Shown: positions 1 to 8,100 of the stretch, one piece after another
Layout of the letters: each line of letters begins with the position of its first letter
Position numbering within the stretch: the stretch's first letter is position 1
NCBI GenBank assembly: GCA_020725525.1
Contig: DYEX01000042.1
Coordinates: 1 to 41,856 of the forward strand
Source of the DNA: Desulfovirgula sp.
GTDB taxonomy: Bacteria > Bacillota > Desulfotomaculia > Desulfotomaculales > Desulfovirgulaceae
Length of the DNA: 41,856 nucleotides
Direction: 5' to 3'
Notes under the pieces: generated by a model
Told to the model about the DNA's origin: nothing
Databases searched by the model: none
Seen by the model: only the letters and a program-made list of their open reading frames with translations
Translations under genes and position numbers: made by a program

Positions 1-2183
1 GTGACGGCCTGGCTGTTCGGGTCCCAATCCACGTTGGCACCCAGAGCCTGGGCAACCCAGCGGAAGGGCAGCATGGTCCGGCCGTTGGTCACTTCGGCCT
101 TAACGTCCATGTTGACGGCCACGCCGTTGATCAGCATGACGTTGCTGCCGATGGTGAACTGGACCACCTTGTCGCCCTTGAGCAGGGTCACCTTGCCGCC
201 GCTGAACAGGATGTTCTCAGCAGCCACACCCACGGCCTCGGCGGAGTAACGCACGGGGACGTAGGTCCGGCCGTTCTTCACGTACGGGGCCACATCCATG
301 GTCTGCTCCACGCCGTTAACGGTGAACTTGGTGTCGCCGACCTTGAAGACCACGGCAGCCTTCTGCTCGACAGGAGCAGGGGTGACGCAGTTGGCGAGCT
401 TAACCTTCACTGCAGTAGCGGTGTCAAACTCACCGGGCTCAATGGCATCCTTGTCGTCCCCATTGGCACGCGTATTCTCCACTACTGCGAAACCGCCGAC
501 CTTAACCATCAGATCTCCTTCGGGCACCGTACGGTCAAGCGACAGCTTGATGCCCGAGACTTTGATGGTACCTGCCTTGGTGCTCTCGGACTTGACGGGG
601 ATCCTTAACACCGTGTCGCTGTCAGTCAACCGGGCTTGATCCGCCTTGACCTCCAGATCACCAGCAGTCACTTCGACTTTCGGCGTTGCGGCAAACTTCA
701 CGCCGCTGGGCAGGGTCAACGTTATCTCGCCATCGCCAGAAAGCGTGGTAGTATCGTTAATCTTCTTTTCGACCTTCTGCTCAATTGCGCCCTTCTTGGC
801 CTCGGTGATTACCAGATCGGGTGCGGGCTGGTTCTGTACGCCGATCTTCACGTCCGCTACCTGAGCGCTGGCGCTCACGGGTACTACGGCCTTGGCGATC
901 ACGAGCTTCGTGTTGGCCGCCCCGGCGCTAGAAATAGTAGCCTCGATGTCGCCTGACTTATTGCCCTCAATGCTTAGCTTCAGCTTGAACTCGATCTTGC
1001 CGGTCGTGGTGGGAGTGCCGGTACCAGTACGAGAGATTGTAACATCAAAATCGTTGTCCTTGCCGTTCACAGTAGGCGCTGTCATATTCAGGTTGCCACC
1101 GCTAACGCTCCAGCTGTCGATACCGATGATCTTCACCCAGTCGGGAAGCTCCACCCGCAGCTTGCGGCCGGTGATTAGAGAGTTCGGCACGGTTTCTTCA
1201 ATGGTGATCTTTTCTGTCGTCTGATCGTCAAACTTACCGGCCAGGAGCTCCTTAACTTCCTTGACCTTGGCGGTCACGCCCCACTCAGCGTATTTCGCTA
1301 CCACGACGTCGGTCGAAGAGATGTCCTCGCTGGAAACCGTCACCGTGACGTCACCATAGGCGGCGCCGCTCAGGGCTTTGATCTTGGGTGTCACGTAGAT
1401 AGTGCCGCGCTGCGTCCGGGATGTCGACGCCGGAAGAGATATTGAAACGGTCAAGGTCCTTTCCTCTACGGTCGGAGTACTTACGGTACCTCCCTTGAAA
1501 CCGCCACCCAGAGTAATATTGCTGGAGGTCATGCTATCCCACTCGAAGTTGGCAGGTAACTTGAGCGTCAAGGTCTCACTACTGCCGAGCGCACCCAACG
1601 CCGCCTCGTCAATCCGGATGATGCCGCCTGTGCCCGACTCGCCGATCGTTTCCTTGCTCTCGGCTACAACGGTGGCCTTATCCCCGCTGACGCGGCCGAT
1701 TACCAGCGTGCCACCAGTTACCGCCGAATCACGCGGATCAATCGTAAGGGTGATATCACCAGTACCGCTGTTGACATCAATAGCCGGCTCAATTGTGATT
1801 TTATCCTGCGTTGATGAGTTTGTGCTATTTGTAGGTAGTGTAATTTCTAGCGTTTGATCGCTAACTTTACTTGGGGTAATGGTAATGGTATTGGGAGTAG
1901 TACCATAGGTGATTTTTACTACCGTATCACTCAGCAACCACTTCATGGGACTCGGCAGGCTGACCCTGAACGTGTCCCCGTCTTTAAAGTCGGCCTTAAA
2001 ATCACTGTCTTCCTGGATCGTAACGGTGTTACCTATCTTGCCTGAAAACGTATCACTGACACCAATCACCCTGTCGACACTGTTAAGACTTTTCGCCGCC
2101 GCCGGTCCGACCATCGGCACCAGCAGGGTTGCCAGCAGGGCCAGGGTGGCCAGGATGGCAATCAGTTTCCTGGATTTACGCAT
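1..2183 (-). CDS. Secreted S-layer-like protein with copper amine oxidase N-like domain (3' end missing)
   Basis: The minus frame is open from an ATG at 2183 to the window edge, giving 727 codons without a stop, so the C terminus lies outside. An AGGAGG ribosome site lies about 9 bases before the ATG. Residues 1-30 form a signal peptide (basic MRKSRK, a leucine/alanine core, then an AAA end). Residues 31 to about 605 are Thr/Ser/Val-rich, low in cysteine, and look like repeated beta-sandwich surface domains. From about 610 the sequence has the paired pattern of the copper amine oxidase N-terminal-like domain (NGRTYVPVRY, later NGRTMLPFRWV), common in Firmicute surface proteins and not itself an oxidase. 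It is probably a cell-surface or S-layer structural protein. An ECF-type promoter and a leader of about 260 bases lie upstream. The domain calls are by eye; the exact role is unknown. Confidence 0.85.
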   Translation of the reverse strand, partial: MRKSRKLIAILATLALLATLLVPMVGPAAAKSLNSVDRVIGVSDTFSGKIGNTVTIQEDSDFKADFKDGDTFRVSLPSPMKWLLSDTVVKITYGTTPNTITITPSKVSDQTLEITLPTNSTNSSTQDKITIEPAIDVNSGTGDITLTIDPRDSAVTGGTLVIGRVSGDKATVVAESKETIGESGTGGIIRIDEAALGALGSSETLTLKLPANFEWDSMTSSNITLGGGFKGGTVSTPTVEERTLTVSISLPASTSRTQRGTIYVTPKIKALSGAAYGDVTVTVSSEDISSTDVVVAKYAEWGVTAKVKEVKELLAGKFDDQTTEKITIEETVPNSLITGRKLRVELPDWVKIIGIDSWSVSGGNLNMTAPTVNGKDNDFDVTISRTGTGTPTTTGKIEFKLKLSIEGNKSGDIEATISSAGAANTKLVIAKAVVPVSASAQVADVKIGVQNQPAPDLVITEAKKGAIEQKVEKKINDTTTLSGDGEITLTLPSGVKFAATPKVEVTAGDLEVKADQARLTDSDTVLRIPVKSESTKAGTIKVSGIKLSLDRTVPEGDLMVKVGGFAVVENTRANGDDKDAIEPGEFDTATAVKVKLANCVTPAPVEQKAAVVFKVGDTKFTVNGVEQTMDVAPYVKNGRTYVPVRYSAEAVGVAAENILFSGGKVTLLKGDKVVQFTIGSNVMLINGVAVNMDVKAEVTNGRTMLPFRWVAQALGANVDWDPNSQAV

Positions 2184-2447
2184 CCAGTTTTAACCTCCTT
2201 TGAAATGTGTTTCTTGGTAAGCATCTTTTCCACGTCCTACCTGGCAAGGGCTTTTCCTGCCGTCCATCCCCCCTTTTCCGTTTTCCCGTTTCCTGGTTCG
2301 TCCGGGCTGTGATTGGTGCTGCCGTTTTGTTCCTCCGGGTGCAGTGGGCACCCTCATTAACCAGCGAGTCACCGGGGAAGGTACATTCTACATCGCCCGC
2401 CAGAATTCCTCCTCGCCTGGACGGGCCTTCCTCGGTTACCTGGTTAG
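2184..2447 (-). other. Long untranslated leader of the S-layer-like gene
   Basis: If the ECF-type promoter at 2448-2475 is used, transcription starts near 2442 and the mRNA carries about 260 untranslated bases before the ATG at 2183. The leader can form a hairpin with GGGTGC/GCACCC arms (around 2335-2352) and ends in AAAGGAGG. I compared it by eye with cobalamin, SAM, cyclic-di-GMP and cyclic-di-AMP riboswitch cores and found no match. Open frames here on either strand are not gene-like. Confidence 0.4.
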
Positions 2448-2475
2448 TTAGACAACCGGAAGGGCGAAAAAGTTC
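2448..2475 (-). promoter_or_regulatory. ECF sigma-type promoter for the S-layer-like gene
   Basis: On the minus strand GAACTT (2475-2470) is followed after exactly 17 bases by TCTAA (2452-2448). The flanks GGAACTTTT and TGTCTAAC are the same as in the promoter in front of the ECF sigma gene at 8861-8889, with the same spacing. ECF sigma factors typically recognise a GGAAC-like -35 box and a GTC/TCTRA-like -10 box. The match is seen directly; use by the sigma factor at 8934 is inferred. Confidence 0.7.
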
Positions 2476-2619
2476 CACCTGGGAGAAAAAAATTTTTTTG
2501 GGGGGTGCCGGCACTATGCAAACAGTGAATGCCGAATGGTCCGCGTCAAGGGATATGTTTTTAAAGTTCGTCGCAGCAACACCCTGTTTGATGTATAATC
2601 AGAGAAGGAGGTGGTTTTC

Positions 2620-2787
2620 ATGACCCGTGAAGTCCTTGTAGATGAGCTACTCAAGCTCCCGCCCGGTGAGCTGAAGCAGGTGCTGGATGTGCTTGTCGAA
2701 AAGCTTGTTGTCAGGCAGGATCTGGAACTGGCCAGGGAGATCATTGAGCAGTACAGGCCGGCTCTGGAGGAGCTGGCTTCCAGATGA
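2620..2787 (+). CDS. Small antitoxin of a Doc-type toxin-antitoxin pair
   Basis: A 55-residue protein (begins MTREVLVDELLK, ends LEELASR). Its ATG follows AAGGAGGTGG at a normal distance and its stop overlaps the start of the Doc-like toxin as ATGA, so the two are translationally coupled. It is acidic and predicted all-helical; the C-terminal half (LELAREIIEQYRPALEEL) could be the segment that wraps the toxin, as in Phd. I see no clear AbrB or Phd N-terminal DNA-binding fold. A TATAAT at 2594-2599 lies just upstream, but it is so close to the ribosome site that the leader would be almost absent. The antitoxin role rests on position and size. Confidence 0.75.
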   Translation: MTREVLVDELLKLPPGELKQVLDVLVEKLVVRQDLELAREIIEQYRPALEELASR

Positions 2788-3161
2788 AGTGGATAACCCC
2801 ACAGGCTGTGGAAATGATACACGAAGAGGTTATCAGGACTACTGGTGGTCTTGGTGGTATCCGCGACCGCAACCTGCTCCACAGTGCAGTTATGAACCCG
2901 CTGGCCACCTTTGGCGGCGAAGAGCTCTACCCGGGGCTTCTCACCAAGGTGGCCGTTTTTTTACACGGGTTAGTCAGGAACCACCCTTTCTTCGATGGTA
3001 ATAAGCGCACGGCCTTTGTAGCTGCGGCTGTTGTCCTCAGGAAGAATGGGTTGCGGTTGGTCGCCTCAAATCCCGAGGTGGTGGCATTTATGGAAGCATT
3101 GGCAGCGGGCCGCTTGACCATCAATGATGTTCTGCTTTGGCTTGAACAACATACTAAATAG
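2784..3161 (+). CDS. doc: Doc/Fic-family toxin (death-on-curing)
   Basis: A 125-residue protein of the usual Doc length. The catalytic loop HPFFDGNKRTAF (around residues 72-83) matches the Doc form of the Fic motif, which has Lys-Arg where AMPylating Fic enzymes have Gly-Arg. The N-terminal stretch GGIRDRNLLHSAV with L-P-L-A-TFGG following is also typical. Known Doc enzymes phosphorylate elongation factor Tu and stop translation; the same activity here is a family inference. The catalytic His, Asp, Asn, Lys and Arg are all present, so it looks intact. The start ATG overlaps the stop of the 55-residue antitoxin gene. Confidence 0.88.
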   Translation: MKWITPQAVEMIHEEVIRTTGGLGGIRDRNLLHSAVMNPLATFGGEELYPGLLTKVAVFLHGLVRNHPFFDGNKRTAFVAAAVVLRKNGLRLVASNPEVVAFMEALAAGRLTINDVLLWLEQHTK

Positions 3162-3171
3162 ACACTTCTCT

Positions 3172-3384
3172 ATCTACCGGGATGCGCATCAGCTTTACGC
3201 TCAGGTCGTCAAATTCCCCGGCGAGGCGTAAGTCCGCTATGTTTCCTACAATTATTTAACCCCCTACAGGAAAACCATAGAGGTCAATAACGGGGGAAGG
3301 GATAAAGAAGAACGGGAAAACGAAATACTGGTAGTAACGGTTTACCCTGGAAGGAGGACCCGCTATGAAAAGGATCAGGTATAG
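3172..3384 (+). pseudogene. Remnant of a DUF4258-like toxin with an internal stop
   Basis: One frame reads from 3172 to a TAG at 3382-3384, interrupted only by a TAA at 3229-3231, and has no usable start codon. The C-terminal part (RYVSYNYLTPYRKTIEV, then EILVVTVYPGRRTRYEK) resembles the last strands of DUF4258/RelE-like small toxins. It overlaps the DUF2283 gene start by 20 bases, the arrangement expected for a toxin followed by its partner. DUF4258 and DUF2283 genes are often neighbours. The family call is tentative because only part of the fold is left. Confidence 0.5.
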
Positions 3385-3574
3385 CAAAGACGTTGACGCG
3401 CTGTTGATCGAGCTTTCGGACAAAACCATCGACTATGCCGAGGACGCCGGTCAAATCATTGTCCATTTCACGAAGGATGGAGAACCGGTACTGATAGAGA
3501 TACTCGACGCAAAGGATTTTCTGCTGCGTTCCTTTTCCACCGTGGTTACTGAACAGGAAGCGGTTTTACGCTGA
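3365..3574 (+). CDS. DUF2283 family protein (putative antitoxin)
   Basis: A 69-residue protein. AAGGAGG lies 8 bases before the ATG. It shows the DUF2283 pattern: a start like MKRIRYSKDVDALLIEL, then an I-V-H-F strand with acidic turns, and the closing VLIEILDAKDFL. DUF2283 proteins are small beta-rich proteins often coded next to DUF4258 or RelE-like toxins and are usually read as antitoxins; no biochemical role is firmly set. Here the upstream partner is broken, so this would be an orphan antitoxin. The stop is directly followed by the remains of a VapBC pair. Confidence 0.72.
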   Translation: MKRIRYSKDVDALLIELSDKTIDYAEDAGQIIVHFTKDGEPVLIEILDAKDFLLRSFSTVVTEQEAVLR

Positions 3575-3731
3575 CGACGTACCCTATCGCTATTACGAAG
3601 AAATTCAACGATTCAGTGCGTTGCAAAAAATTCTTGCCGTCCGGCAACATTTTGCCGGAGGAACTACCGCTGAGGAAGCGTACCGGCGCTCCAGGGAGGA
3701 ACTGGAAAACAGTGCGGCAAATAGTTATTGA
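3573..3731 (+). pseudogene. Remnant of a VapB-type antitoxin
   Basis: A frame starting just inside the stop of the DUF2283 gene encodes YRYYEEIQRFSALQKILAV and, after a short gap, TTAEEAYRRSREELENS before a TGA at 3729. There is no standard start at the front; an internal TTG at 3621 would give only 36 residues. The C-terminal helix looks like the toxin-binding tail of a VapB antitoxin, and its end overlaps the VapC start by 20 bases, as in intact vapBC operons. The N-terminal DNA-binding part is gone. Confidence 0.45.
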
Positions 3732-4052
3732 CGCCAGCGTAGCGGCAAAATGGTGGAGGTTGCCAATGCCCTGCTGGTGGCCTCCCGGCGCGAGCGGATT
3801 TCAGAGGAGACGTACCGCCAGGCTGTAGGTTCGTTGTTTGAACTGGCCCTAACCATGCAGCCCCTCGAACAATACTGGGAACTGGCCTTGAAGATGGCGG
3901 TGGATTACCAGCGCAGTATTTATGACGCCGCTTACCTGGCCCTGGCCGCATCCAGAAACGTAAAGCCGGTCACGGGAGACCGCCGCCTGTTCAACGCAGC
4001 CGGTGCGCATCTTCCCTGGATCGTCTGGATTGAAGAATGGCAAAGGGAATAG
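3712..4052 (+). pseudogene. vapC-like PIN-domain toxin with an internal deletion
   Basis: A GTG at 3712 begins a classic PIN-domain start (RQIVIDASVAAKW, carrying the first catalytic Asp), but after residue 14 the frame no longer makes sense. In another frame from 3750 the protein resumes as VEVANALLVASRRE and runs to a stop at 4052, with YDAAYLALA and TGDRRLF holding the later acidic residues. An intact VapC has about 130-140 residues; about 25-30 between the first Asp and VEVANAL appear to be missing, and the join is out of frame. The 100-residue open frame (ATG 3750) lacks the first Asp. Probably a dead ribonuclease toxin; an independent short protein is unlikely. Confidence 0.75.
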
Positions 4053-4181
4053 AGAGGAACCAACGGGGAAGAAATATTCCGCCTGCCTGAAGGGCTGGTG
4101 CTGTAATCCCCGGGCTTTTTTCTTGACCTGATAAATAATGATGCGACTGACATGGATTAAAGCGTGGTGTTAAATGCCGCA

Positions 4182-4203
4182 GGCCGCCCACTCCCGGGCG
4201 GCC
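4182..4203 (-). terminator. GC-rich hairpin after the coiled-coil nuclease gene
   Basis: GGCCGCCC (4182-4189) pairs with GGGCGGCC (4196-4203) around a short loop, six bases beyond the stop codon at 4209. There is no T-run on the minus side, so it may act as an mRNA end stabiliser or weak terminator. Confidence 0.45.
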
Positions 4204-4208
4204 CTTTC

Positions 4209-4970
4209 CTACTGCACCGGCCTCAGCATATCGAAGTTAACTATTTCCAGAATGTCCCCCCGTACCATCATGGCGTATATGCCGTTTTTGGTAAGCAGGT
4301 CCACTGTGTTTCCAGCCATGTCCAGGGCGGCGTAAATGGGCACCACCCGGCGGCCTTTTATCTCCGGGATGAATTCGGGCAGTTCAGCCAGCTTTTCGAC
4401 AAAGTCGTATACGTACTCCACCCGGTTGGGCGAAGCCTTCACCTCCACCACAAAGGCCAGGTCCCCGGCCAGGGCCAGGATATCTACCTCAAAGGTGCGG
4501 CCATCCCGACGTATCTTCCGGCGGGGCATCACGTCTTTTACGACCACATGGAAGTATTTCTCTATGGCCAGGTCTATAGAAGGCACAAAAATATCTTCGA
4601 TGAGGGTACCCATTTTACGGGCCAGTTCCCCCCATTTCTTGTTCATTTCGTCTTTGAAGTCCTTCATTTCATCCTTAAAGTCTTTCATTTCGTCTTTGAA
4701 GTCCTTCATCTCATCCTTGAAAACTTTCATCTCGTCTTTGAAGGCTTTCATCTCGTCTTTGAAGTCCTTCATCTCGTCCTTGAAAGCCTTCATCTCGTCT
4801 TTGAAGTCCTTCATTTCGTCTTTGAAGGCCTTCATCTCCGCTTTAAATTCTTCCATACCCTCGGCCAACTGCTTCAACTTGATCTCCGTCAGCCTTGACT
4901 CGTAGGCCAGCTCCATCATGGCCTTTTCCAGCGCGCTGAGCTTTCTGGCCACCGTACTCAAAGGCAACAC
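4209..4970 (-). CDS. Heptad-repeat coiled-coil protein with PD-(D/E)XK nuclease-like C-terminal domain (DUF3782-like)
   Basis: 253 residues from a GTG at 4970 (TTG at 4967 or 4961 is also possible; the AAGGAT site is close). Residues 1-41 are helical. Residues 42-111 are ten consecutive heptads of the form FKDEMKD/A, a long straight coiled coil. Residues 112-253 look like a PD-(D/E)XK nuclease fold: Glu125 in GTLIEDI, Asp163 in RTFEVDILA, and Glu176-x-Lys178 in VVEVKA, followed by a helix and strands. Similar proteins (DUF3782 and relatives) occur in thermophiles and cyanobacteria with unknown function. All nuclease-motif residues are present. DNA cleavage is inferred from the motif only. It has no partner gene, lying between the toxin island and the first subtilase. 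Confidence 0.75.
   Translation of the reverse strand: MLPLSTVARKLSALEKAMMELAYESRLTEIKLKQLAEGMEEFKAEMKAFKDEMKDFKDEMKAFKDEMKDFKDEMKAFKDEMKVFKDEMKDFKDEMKDFKDEMKDFKDEMNKKWGELARKMGTLIEDIFVPSIDLAIEKYFHVVVKDVMPRRKIRRDGRTFEVDILALAGDLAFVVEVKASPNRVEYVYDFVEKLAELPEFIPEIKGRRVVPIYAALDMAGNTVDLLTKNGIYAMMVRGDILEIVNFDMLRPVQ
4638..4847 (-). repeat. Ten tandem 21-base units coding for coiled-coil heptads
   Basis: Within the gene at 4209-4970, ten 21-base units follow each other with few changes, each coding for FKDEMKD, FKDEMKA, FKDEMKV or a close variant. Third-base changes (TTC/TTT, GAC/GAT) between units show they are not all recent copies. Such an array can gain or lose units by slippage without leaving the frame. 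Confidence 0.9.
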
Positions 4971-5080
4971 ATCCTTTCAAGGGGAGTGCCTCCATTAAAT
5001 TAAAGTTGCCTCATCTGCTATAATTTAATCTTATCATGAGAGAACGCATGCAACAACCACCGGCACACATCAAAGAGAAA

Positions 5081-5105
5081 TTTTTGGGGGCGGATAATCC
5101 GCCCC
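5081..5105 (-). terminator. Hairpin after the first SLH subtilase gene
   Basis: GGGGCGGA (5087-5094) pairs with TCCGCCCC (5098-5105) around three bases, six bases past the TAA/TAG region of the gene ending at 5112. On the minus strand it is followed by C, five A and three T rather than a clean T-run, so it is only a moderate terminator. Confidence 0.6.
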
Positions 5106-5111
5106 TTTTCC

Positions 5112-8100
5112 TTACAGACTGGTTGATCCGGCATCGATCACACGCAGAACCGGACCGCGCATGTAGATGTTGGGTCCCGGGACGAGGTAACCCTTCACCC
5201 GTATATTCCGGCCCAGGTGGGCATCGAACCACAGGGAGAGGGCCTGATCCGAACGGTCTGCGAGTAAAACGTAGTTCCTGTCTCCCACGAGCAGCTCGTA
5301 GTGCGGCCGCTCGACGGTGCTCATCACGAGCCTGCCTTCCAGGGTGACGGCTTCCTCGAAGAGTCCCAGCCGGTCGCCCAGGCGGGCCAGAAGCGTTGCA
5401 CACTGCGCTCTGGTTACCATGGACCCGGGTGCAAACAGCCGGTCATCCACGCCCCGCATCAGGCCGCGGGAGCAGGCGGTGGCCACTGCCTGCCGCGCCC
5501 AGGGAGCGATTTCCCGTTCGTCGGCAAAGCTTACCGTTTGAGCACTGCCGGTCAGTCCGGCCAGGCGTACCGCCACGGCGGCCATTTCCTGCCGGGTGAG
5601 GGTGGCGTCCGGCCGGAAGTTGCGCCCGTCACCCGCAAGCAGCCCGGCCCGGGCCGCCGCTTCCACCGCCCCGTAGTACCAGGCGGACGGTTCAACGTCG
5701 GCAAAGGCAGGAGATTCCGGCCGCACTTCGGAGAGGCTCAGGAGTTTCACCAGCAGCGCGGCCAGCTCGGCCCGGGTTACCGGTTTCCCGGGCCGGAAAG
5801 TGCCGTCCTCATAGCCGCCAATGATCCCCCGGGCGGCCATAAGCTCGATGTCCCTCTGCGCCCAGTGAGTGCCAACGTCATTAAAGGTCTTTTTGAGAGC
5901 AAAGATGGCGTAGCTGGAGAAGTGGCTCAGTTCTACCACCACGGTGCCCTTTTCCCGGTTAAGCCTGCCGCCCACCGCCGCCCAGGTTCCGTCGTTGTTC
6001 TGCCGGAAAACCTGAAGCGTCCGCGGGTCCAGGCTTCCCAGCCTGGATGCATCGTATTTGATGCCGACCTTCACCGGTCTGGCCAGGGGCGCGGAAGTTT
6101 GGAAGCTCAGCACCGGGCTTGCCGCTATAGCTCCGGCAGGGGCACCGGTCGGAGTTTCCGCGGCCACCGCAACGGTCAGACTGGCATCTTTGGGCAAAGC
6201 ACCGGCGGGAATGTCGAGAGCCACCAGGCCGTTTAAAACTTCCGCCTTTTGGGCTTCACCCGTGGCCTTCAGTTTAGCGGTACCCGGAGCAGGTTCAACC
6301 TTCGGCTGCGGAACCGGAGCACCGCCGCCACCTACTCCACCGACGCTACCGCCACTGCTTCCGCCGCCGCTGCCGCCAGTGCCACCAGTGCTGCCGGTCT
6401 TTTGCAGGGAGTTGACGTGGTCCAGGGCCTGCTCCAGGTTCAGCATGCCGCCGGAAGCCACTTTATCCCTCAGATCGCCCAGGGAAGTAACACTTTGTTT
6501 CAATATACTGATTAACTGGCCGGGAGGAATTGCTACACCCAGGGCAAGGGCCCGCGAAAGGGCCAGCGCCGCCCCGCCGGAAACGAAAGACGCGGCCATG
6601 GAGGTGCCGCCGGCTGTGGCATACGGTTCGTAGGTCAGCACAACCTTCCCACTGTCGGAAGAGGGCTGGAGCATATCAATCCAAGCTGGCTCTACGCCGT
6701 CAAGCAACCAGCTCATAAACGGTTTTAAAGTGTAGTTCATCCCTTCAAAAGGCCCGTAGGCGCTACCGCTGACACTCTCCGGACCCGTCCATTCACCCTG
6801 GAAATTAGCCCCTAGATATTTCCTGTAAAAGTCGGTGGCCTCAATTCCCCAACCGGCATCCGAGCCAGTTAAAAAGAGTTTCCCACCTTGTTCCAGATAG
6901 TTAATTAAATTAGACTGGTCACCGGGTGTAAGGTTAGGCAGATCCCAGTTGTCGGGATTCCCCGGTTCGCTACTCCACGAATGCCCGGTGCACCAGATCA
7001 CCGCGCTATAGGCAGCGGCTGAAACAGACGGACCATCTTCGCCTCTTCCTACTTTAACCAGTCTGTAATTGTAGCAGGCGTCTTCTAAAACACCGGTATA
7101 GTAAAAACTCACATCCGGAAGGTTAAAGATAATTTCCCCTAACCCGTCAACGGAAATTTGATACTGGCCGTCCTGGTCATCATCAACAATCAGAACAGGA
7201 CGATTAACAGTATCATCGGGCGTGATATCGAAGAAATTATAGACAACCCGCATGACACTATCGTACACCGCATTGACGGTGCTTCCCGGCGGATTGTAAA
7301 TATCCTCCGCTCCCAGGCCCCAAAACATGACCCGGTATCCTTTTTCACTGTCGTAAACGGAGAGGGCTACCCCGGTATCATCATGACCCGGTACGGTGCT
7401 TATAATACCTTCCCCCGGTGCGGCCAGATCAACAGATTGAGCACCGCAGTTGGAAAAGTAGGCCAGGCTTCCGCCGGGAGCCAGAGCCGCAACGGAGACG
7501 ACATTTGTTAAAGCGGGCAGGTTCACCCATTTATTCTGGGTTTCGTCATAAACTGTGTTTGGTCGGTTGTAACAGGCCGGGTAAACCGGTAGTTCATCGT
7601 TATTATTACCTTCGTTGTTTCCAGCAGCGGCCACAAAAAGAGTTTGCGGATACCGGGCAATGGTATCGTAAAGCGCTCGATCGAAATATGCGGTAGGATT
7701 CTCACTATTCCCCGGCGGGTAAGCAAAACTCATATTCACCACCTTTGCCCCGTTATAAACTGCATAATCTATGGCCACCTTAATGGCAGCGGTGGTAAAA
7801 TTGCCGTTGCGGTCGGCCGCCTTGAGGGCCATAATTTTCACCCCCGGAGCCACTCCGGCAATTCCCTCGCCATTGCCGGCCACGGCAGCGATGATCCCGG
7901 CCACATGGGTGCCGTGGCCCAGTTCGTCCATGGGATCGTTATCCGGCTGGGAATTGAGAAAGTCATTGCCGATGAAATCATATCCAACAGTATCATCTTT
8001 ATATCCGTTACCGTCATCGTCTTGACTGTTACCAGCTACTTCCCTGGTGTTGCGCCAAATATTCTCCGCCAGATCGGGGTGGTTGTAGTCCACTCCAGTA

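Noticed and set aside
2184-2447. Riboswitch in the S-layer leader
   Set aside because: No core of the cobalamin, SAM, cyclic-di-GMP, cyclic-di-AMP, Mg or yybP types could be matched by eye.
2207-2882. Several open frames on both strands upstream of and over the Doc pair
   Set aside because: They overlap the leader, the promoter or the well-supported Doc pair and have no conserved pattern.
4638-4847. Tandem 21-base units as a CRISPR array
   Set aside because: Units are contiguous with no spacers and code for coiled-coil heptads in one open frame.
4164-4905. Two plus-strand open frames with repeats such as FISSLKS and LHFVFEV
   Set aside because: They are the reverse reading of the 21-base heptad repeats of the minus-strand gene and have no start signals.
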